Source: an uncultured Chloroflexota bacterium (lineage in GTDB: Bacteria; Chloroflexota; Anaerolineae; Anaerolineales; Villigracilaceae). From it: 8,321 bases of DNA. The notes beneath the pieces were generated by a model. The model saw only the letters and a program-made list of their open reading frames with translations, was not told where the DNA came from and made no database searches. Numbering within the stretch: position 1 is the first letter of the stretch; each line of letters opens with the position of its first letter. The position numbers and the translations under genes are program-made. Location of the stretch: assembly GCA_903837815.1 (NCBI GenBank), contig CAILWD010000540.1, forward strand, positions 1-8,321, written 5' to 3'. Shown one piece after another: positions 5,611-8,321 of this stretch.

Positions 5611-7686
5611 CTATTTCAACAAGTCGCCAATCTCGACGCTCGAATAAGGCTTGAGGGTCACATCCTTCACGCCGTCGCGCATGAACTTGGTCACGCGTTC
5701 GGGGGTGATGGCTGAGGTCAGGATAACCGTCTTCGATGCAAGCCCCGCCTTCGCCAGCGCAGACAACACGTCAGCCAGCGGGACAGAGGCGATATATTCA
5801 TCGACCAGAATCAGGTCGGCGGCGGGGAATTTCTTCAAATCGGTGGATTGGGTCAGTTTGACCTTGGTATCCTTCAACAGTTCGGCAAAGAGTTTCGCCC
5901 AGTTGTCGTCATCGTCGATCAGCAAAATATTCTTGATGCCGCCCGCTTCGATGGATTCATGCTCTACGCGTCCGCTCGGCATGAACATGACAACGGTTGT
6001 GCCTTTGCCCGCTTCGCTGACGAGGGTGATATGTCCCTGTGCCTGCGAAACCACATGCATGGTGGCGGGCAGACCAAGTCCATGATGGGCCACGCCGCGT
6101 GTGGTATAGAAAGGCGACCATGCCTTGCGCATGACTTCCTCGCCCATGCCTGCGCCGTCGTCTTCGATGTCGATTTCCAACATGCCGCGCTCTTCGGTCG
6201 GGCGCACACTGACCTTGACAGATTTCGCGCCCGCTTCGGCGGCATTCTGCAAGATGTTACCCAACGCGCGGGTGAGCTGGGTGCTGTCTGCAATGACGTA
6301 TGCGGCGGCGGGGTCGATCTCCACTTTGAGCAAGTTCCCGGCAATGCCACGCTGATGAACAGCCGTCTGCAAAATATCCGAGAACAGAACGGGACGCGGT
6401 TTCTGTTCGCGCACCGCCCCAATCAACTGCTCTTTGACTTGAATAATCTGCGCCGTACTCTCGGCGATCATATCGAGGTCTTCGCGCAGGGACTCCACAT
6501 CCACCTCGCCTTCGGCAATTTCCTCTTGCAGGCGGGCAGTCGTCAGCGAGATGGGCAGGGTCTTGTTGCCGATCCAGTGGATGGCTTCGGTGGAGGCTGT
6601 GGTCAGCGCCTCGAAAACCTTGTTGCGGAGGATTTCGCTGTGGGCTTCCTTCAACTGTTCGATCAGGCGGGCATTGTTGATCGCAACCGCCAGATGCTCG
6701 GCCATCGTCAGGAGCGTGGTAATGTCATCCTCGCTGAAGGCGCGCTCCTCGGAACTTTGGATGGTCACAGCACCCAGGGGTTTTCCGCCATAAACCAGGG
6801 GCAGCGCCATTTCGGAGCGGGTATGCGGCAGGTGCGGATTCTTGAAGTGTACGCGCTCCTCGCCGACATCCAGCGCGATACGCGCCTCACCCATCGCAAT
6901 ACATGCGCCAATCATCGACTCGGTGCCGACTTTGAGCTTGTGACCGTCGGCGACCATCGCCTTGCCAGCCTTGCCATAACCGGCGCGGAGGACAGCATAC
7001 TCCCCCGCTTCGTCGAGCATGAAGACACCCGCATAATAAAGCCCGTAGGCTTCGCAAATGATGTTGACGGTGTGCGGGAGCAATTGTTCCAGGTCGAGAA
7101 TCGAAGTGACTTCCTTGCCGACGCGGTTGGCGGCTTTGAGCAGGCGCGAGCGGCGCTCCGCCTGACGATGCAACTGCGAGTTTTGGATGGCAATCGCCAG
7201 TTGGTCTGCCATCGTCTGCAAGGCGGCGATGTCTTCATCATGAAAAGCGGCTTCCTCGGTGGATTGAACGGTCAACGCGCCGATGGCTTCGTCAGTAACC
7301 ACCAGCGGAAGCGCCATCTCGGAGCGGGTATTCGGCAGGTGCGGATTCTCGAAGAAGACCGCTTCGACGCCCACATCCAGCGCGATGCGTCCCTGACGGT
7401 TGGCGATGGATGCGCCAATCATCGAGTTGCCGCCGATGGCGAGTTTATGACCGGCATTGATCATTGCCCGCCCCGCCTCGCCGCGTCCAGCCTTCAGCAC
7501 CGCGTATTCCTTGATGTCATCCAGCAGGAAGACGCCCGCGTAATAGAAACCGAACTCGTCGCAGATGATGTCCACGGTACGCTGGAGCAGTTCGTACGGG
7601 TCGAGGATGGTGGTGATGTTCTTGGCGGCGCGCGCCGCAGCCTTCAATAACGTGGCATGTCGTTCGATATGCGTATTGTTTGTCAT
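5611..7686 (-). CDS. Soluble hybrid histidine kinase: GAF-GAF-DHp-HATPase-receiver
   Basis: This is a 691-residue cytoplasmic sensor kinase with no signal peptide or membrane segment. Two GAF domains (about 28-170 and 195-340) are close copies of each other; both contain MIGA, RIALDVG, F-NPHLP-TRSEMALPLV and a Q-S-EE-AF segment. The likely phosphorylated His is H370 in HWIGNKTLP, unlike the usual HExxxP box. The ATPase domain (about 455-572) shows the N box GNILQNAAEAG (catalytic-type N481), the G1 box DDGAGMG (509-515), a YTTR segment and the G2 box HHGLGLP (534-540). The C-terminal receiver (586-691) has the acidic cluster IDDDD (590-594), phosphoacceptor D629 (LVDEY), T657 and K679 (LKP), but lacks the usual MPxxxG loop after the Asp. 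Start is supported by GAGGTG four bases before the ATG. It lies 38 bases after the receiver gene, so probably one operon. The GAF ligand cannot be told from sequence. Confidence 0.93.
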   Translation of the reverse strand: MTNNTHIERHATLLKAAARAAKNITTILDPYELLQRTVDIICDEFGFYYAGVFLLDDIKEYAVLKAGRGEAGRAMINAGHKLAIGGNSMIGASIANRQGRIALDVGVEAVFFENPHLPNTRSEMALPLVVTDEAIGALTVQSTEEAAFHDEDIAALQTMADQLAIAIQNSQLHRQAERRSRLLKAANRVGKEVTSILDLEQLLPHTVNIICEAYGLYYAGVFMLDEAGEYAVLRAGYGKAGKAMVADGHKLKVGTESMIGACIAMGEARIALDVGEERVHFKNPHLPHTRSEMALPLVYGGKPLGAVTIQSSEERAFSEDDITTLLTMAEHLAVAINNARLIEQLKEAHSEILRNKVFEALTTASTEAIHWIGNKTLPISLTTARLQEEIAEGEVDVESLREDLDMIAESTAQIIQVKEQLIGAVREQKPRPVLFSDILQTAVHQRGIAGNLLKVEIDPAAAYVIADSTQLTRALGNILQNAAEAGAKSVKVSVRPTEERGMLEIDIEDDGAGMGEEVMRKAWSPFYTTRGVAHHGLGLPATMHVVSQAQGHITLVSEAGKGTTVVMFMPSGRVEHESIEAGGIKNILLIDDDDNWAKLFAELLKDTKVKLTQSTDLKKFPAADLILVDEYIASVPLADVLSALAKAGLASKTVILTSAITPERVTKFMRDGVKDVTLKPYSSVEIGDLLK

Positions 7687-7708
7687 GGGTTCACCTCTTC
7701 AAAAATAA

Positions 7709-7734
7709 CGTTGCATGTTTGACGTTAAACGTTT
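7709..7734. repeat. Second copy of the dispersed 26-base element, overlapping the receiver stop codon
   Basis: This stretch matches 3040-3065 at 21 of 26 positions in the same orientation (CGTTG-A-GTTT-A-GTT-AACGTTT pattern). The stop codon (7725-7727) and last two sense codons of the receiver gene lie inside it, so the repeat has either supplied the gene's end or converged on it. The inverted arms are less perfect than in the other copy. Confidence 0.5.
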
Positions 7735-8108
7735 AGGATTTTCTCTATCAGTTCCACCAATCCCTGCTCACGCCCCTTGACGAAGAAGGCGCTCGCACCG
7801 CCGGCGACGGATTCCTTTGCCTTGTTCACCTCGTCATACGCGGTGAGGATCACCACAGGCAGGGAAGGCTTTTGCTTTTTCAAGTCGGCAAGCAAGTCTA
7901 GTCCGGCGCCTGTTTTTGGCATTCCATCGAAACTGGGCATGTTCAAATCCAACACGGCAATGTTGACCGTCTCTGAGTTTTGGGCAAAGGTCTCGCTGCC
8001 GCTCTTGCAATCCGACGCGGTAATTACGTCGAAACCGGCGCGCAGGAGCGTTTTCTCCAAACTTCGTAAAATCAATCGCTCATCATCCACCAAAAGAACT
8101 GTCGTCAT
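7725..8108 (-). CDS. Single-domain response regulator (CheY-like receiver)
   Basis: This 127-residue protein is a receiver domain alone, with no DNA-binding or enzymatic output. The acid pocket is D8/D9/E10 (VDDE, 7-10), the phosphoacceptor is D54 in VLDLNMP, the switch Thr is T89 in LTAYDE, and the conserved Lys is K111 in FFVKG. After D54 the usual MPxxxG loop is lengthened by about six residues (SFDGMPKTGAG) before the LDLLADL helix. A strong Shine-Dalgarno GGAGG lies four bases before the ATG. It sits between the partial histidine kinase and the hybrid kinase, so it probably carries phosphate between them or to a diffusible partner (inference). Direct regulation of the adjacent transporter by DNA binding is not possible for this protein alone. 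Confidence 0.94.
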   Translation of the reverse strand: MTTVLLVDDERLILRSLEKTLLRAGFDVITASDCKSGSETFAQNSETVNIAVLDLNMPSFDGMPKTGAGLDLLADLKKQKPSLPVVILTAYDEVNKAKESVAGGASAFFVKGREQGLVELIEKILNV

Positions 8109-8131
8109 TCGTCCTCCAAAAAGTTAGTTAT

Positions 8132-8195
8132 AAACCTGACAGGTTTTACAAGATAGCTGGCCATCGAAGCGATGCCCAGAAAACCTGTCAGGTTT
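8132..8195. repeat. Nested cruciform-type inverted repeat between partial kinase and receiver gene
   Basis: AAACCTGACAGGTTTT (8132-8147) and AAAACCTGTCAGGTTT (8180-8195) are perfect 16-base inverted arms. Each arm is itself a near-palindrome around one central base. Between them 8157-8179 forms a further hairpin, CTGG-c-CATCG-aag-CGATG-c-CCAG. The element starts five bases after the upstream kinase stop codon and could weaken read-through into the receiver gene. On the minus strand the first arm is followed by TTTTC, a weak terminator-like context. The AAACCTGACAGGTTT wording is a dispersed repeat I associate with Anaerolineae-like genomes. Confidence 0.7.
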
Positions 8196-8199
8196 CCAG

Positions 8200-8321
8200 T
8201 TACTTCTCTACAGGCAGACGCACCGAGAAGGTTGCGCCCTTGCCCGCATCGCTTTCCAGCGAAATACTTCCGCCGTGTTGTTGCACAATTTGCAGGACGG
8301 CGGAGAGACCAAGTCCCGTGC
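8200..8321 (-). CDS. C-terminal end of a sensor histidine kinase (5' part beyond window)
   Basis: Only the last 39 codons and a TAA stop are in the window. They read TGLGLSAVLQIVQQHGG followed by SISLESDAGKGATFSVRLPVEK. This is the G2 box (GLGL) and final strand-helix-strand of a GHKL/HATPase_c domain, ending directly after the ATPase fold, so no C-terminal receiver is fused. It is in the same direction as the receiver gene 91 bases downstream and is the likely cognate kinase. Sensor domains and the phosphorylated His are outside the window. Confidence 0.9.
   Translation of the reverse strand, partial: TGLGLSAVLQIVQQHGGSISLESDAGKGATFSVRLPVEK

Noticed and set aside
5848..7650. Another 600-codon open frame on the plus strand opposite the hybrid kinase
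   Set aside because: It shows internal repetition only because the GAF domains on the other strand are duplicated. No domain or start signal supports it.

Overview
The window holds six protein genes, all on the minus strand, plus a structured 554-base leader between two of them. The organism is probably a member of the Chloroflexota, most likely class Anaerolineae. This is an inference from the adaptor lipoprotein's Thr/Pro/Gln/Val-rich linker, the multi-GAF cytoplasmic histidine kinase, and several short hairpin-type intergenic repeats of a kind common in those genomes. No rRNA or marker gene is present to confirm it.

Read in the direction of transcription (right to left): the C-terminal end of a histidine kinase (8321-8200); a stand-alone receiver protein (8108-7725); a large soluble GAF-GAF-kinase-receiver hybrid kinase (7686-5611); a two-FtsX-domain ABC permease of the MacB/LolE superfamily (5506-3065); its HlyD/MacA-type lipoprotein adaptor (3019-1910); a non-coding stretch (1909-1356); and an almost complete MBOAT O-acyltransferase of the AlgI type (1355-1, running off the left edge). 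The first three look like one phosphorelay. The permease and adaptor look like an export or envelope-stress module, but the ATPase that normally sits with them is missing here.

The most interesting part is the leader of the MBOAT gene. On the minus strand, 1757-1501 reads as three consecutive GEMM-I class (cyclic dinucleotide) riboswitch aptamers. All three have the GCAAA entry strand, the GNRA-like capped stem, the GCGCAAAG/ACGCAAAG core, a GTC-bulged A-stem paired to CC-GAC/CCA-GAC, and the TCTAAA tetraloop receptor closed by TC/GA. A good promoter (TTGAAT, 17 bases, AATAAT) lies just upstream of the first aptamer, and a 12-bp terminator-like hairpin follows the third. The base that contacts the second ligand base (G20 in the Vc2 aptamer) is A in the first two copies and G in the third. 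The array could therefore mix 3',3'-cGAMP-type and c-di-GMP-type aptamers. This would place surface polysaccharide O-acetylation under multi-input cyclic dinucleotide control. A second, extended -10 promoter downstream of the hairpin, overlaid by a 14-bp palindrome, could provide expression that bypasses the riboswitch.

Several intergenic gaps carry their own repeat or inverted-repeat element, of four distinguishable sequence types. None looks like an insertion sequence with a transposase.
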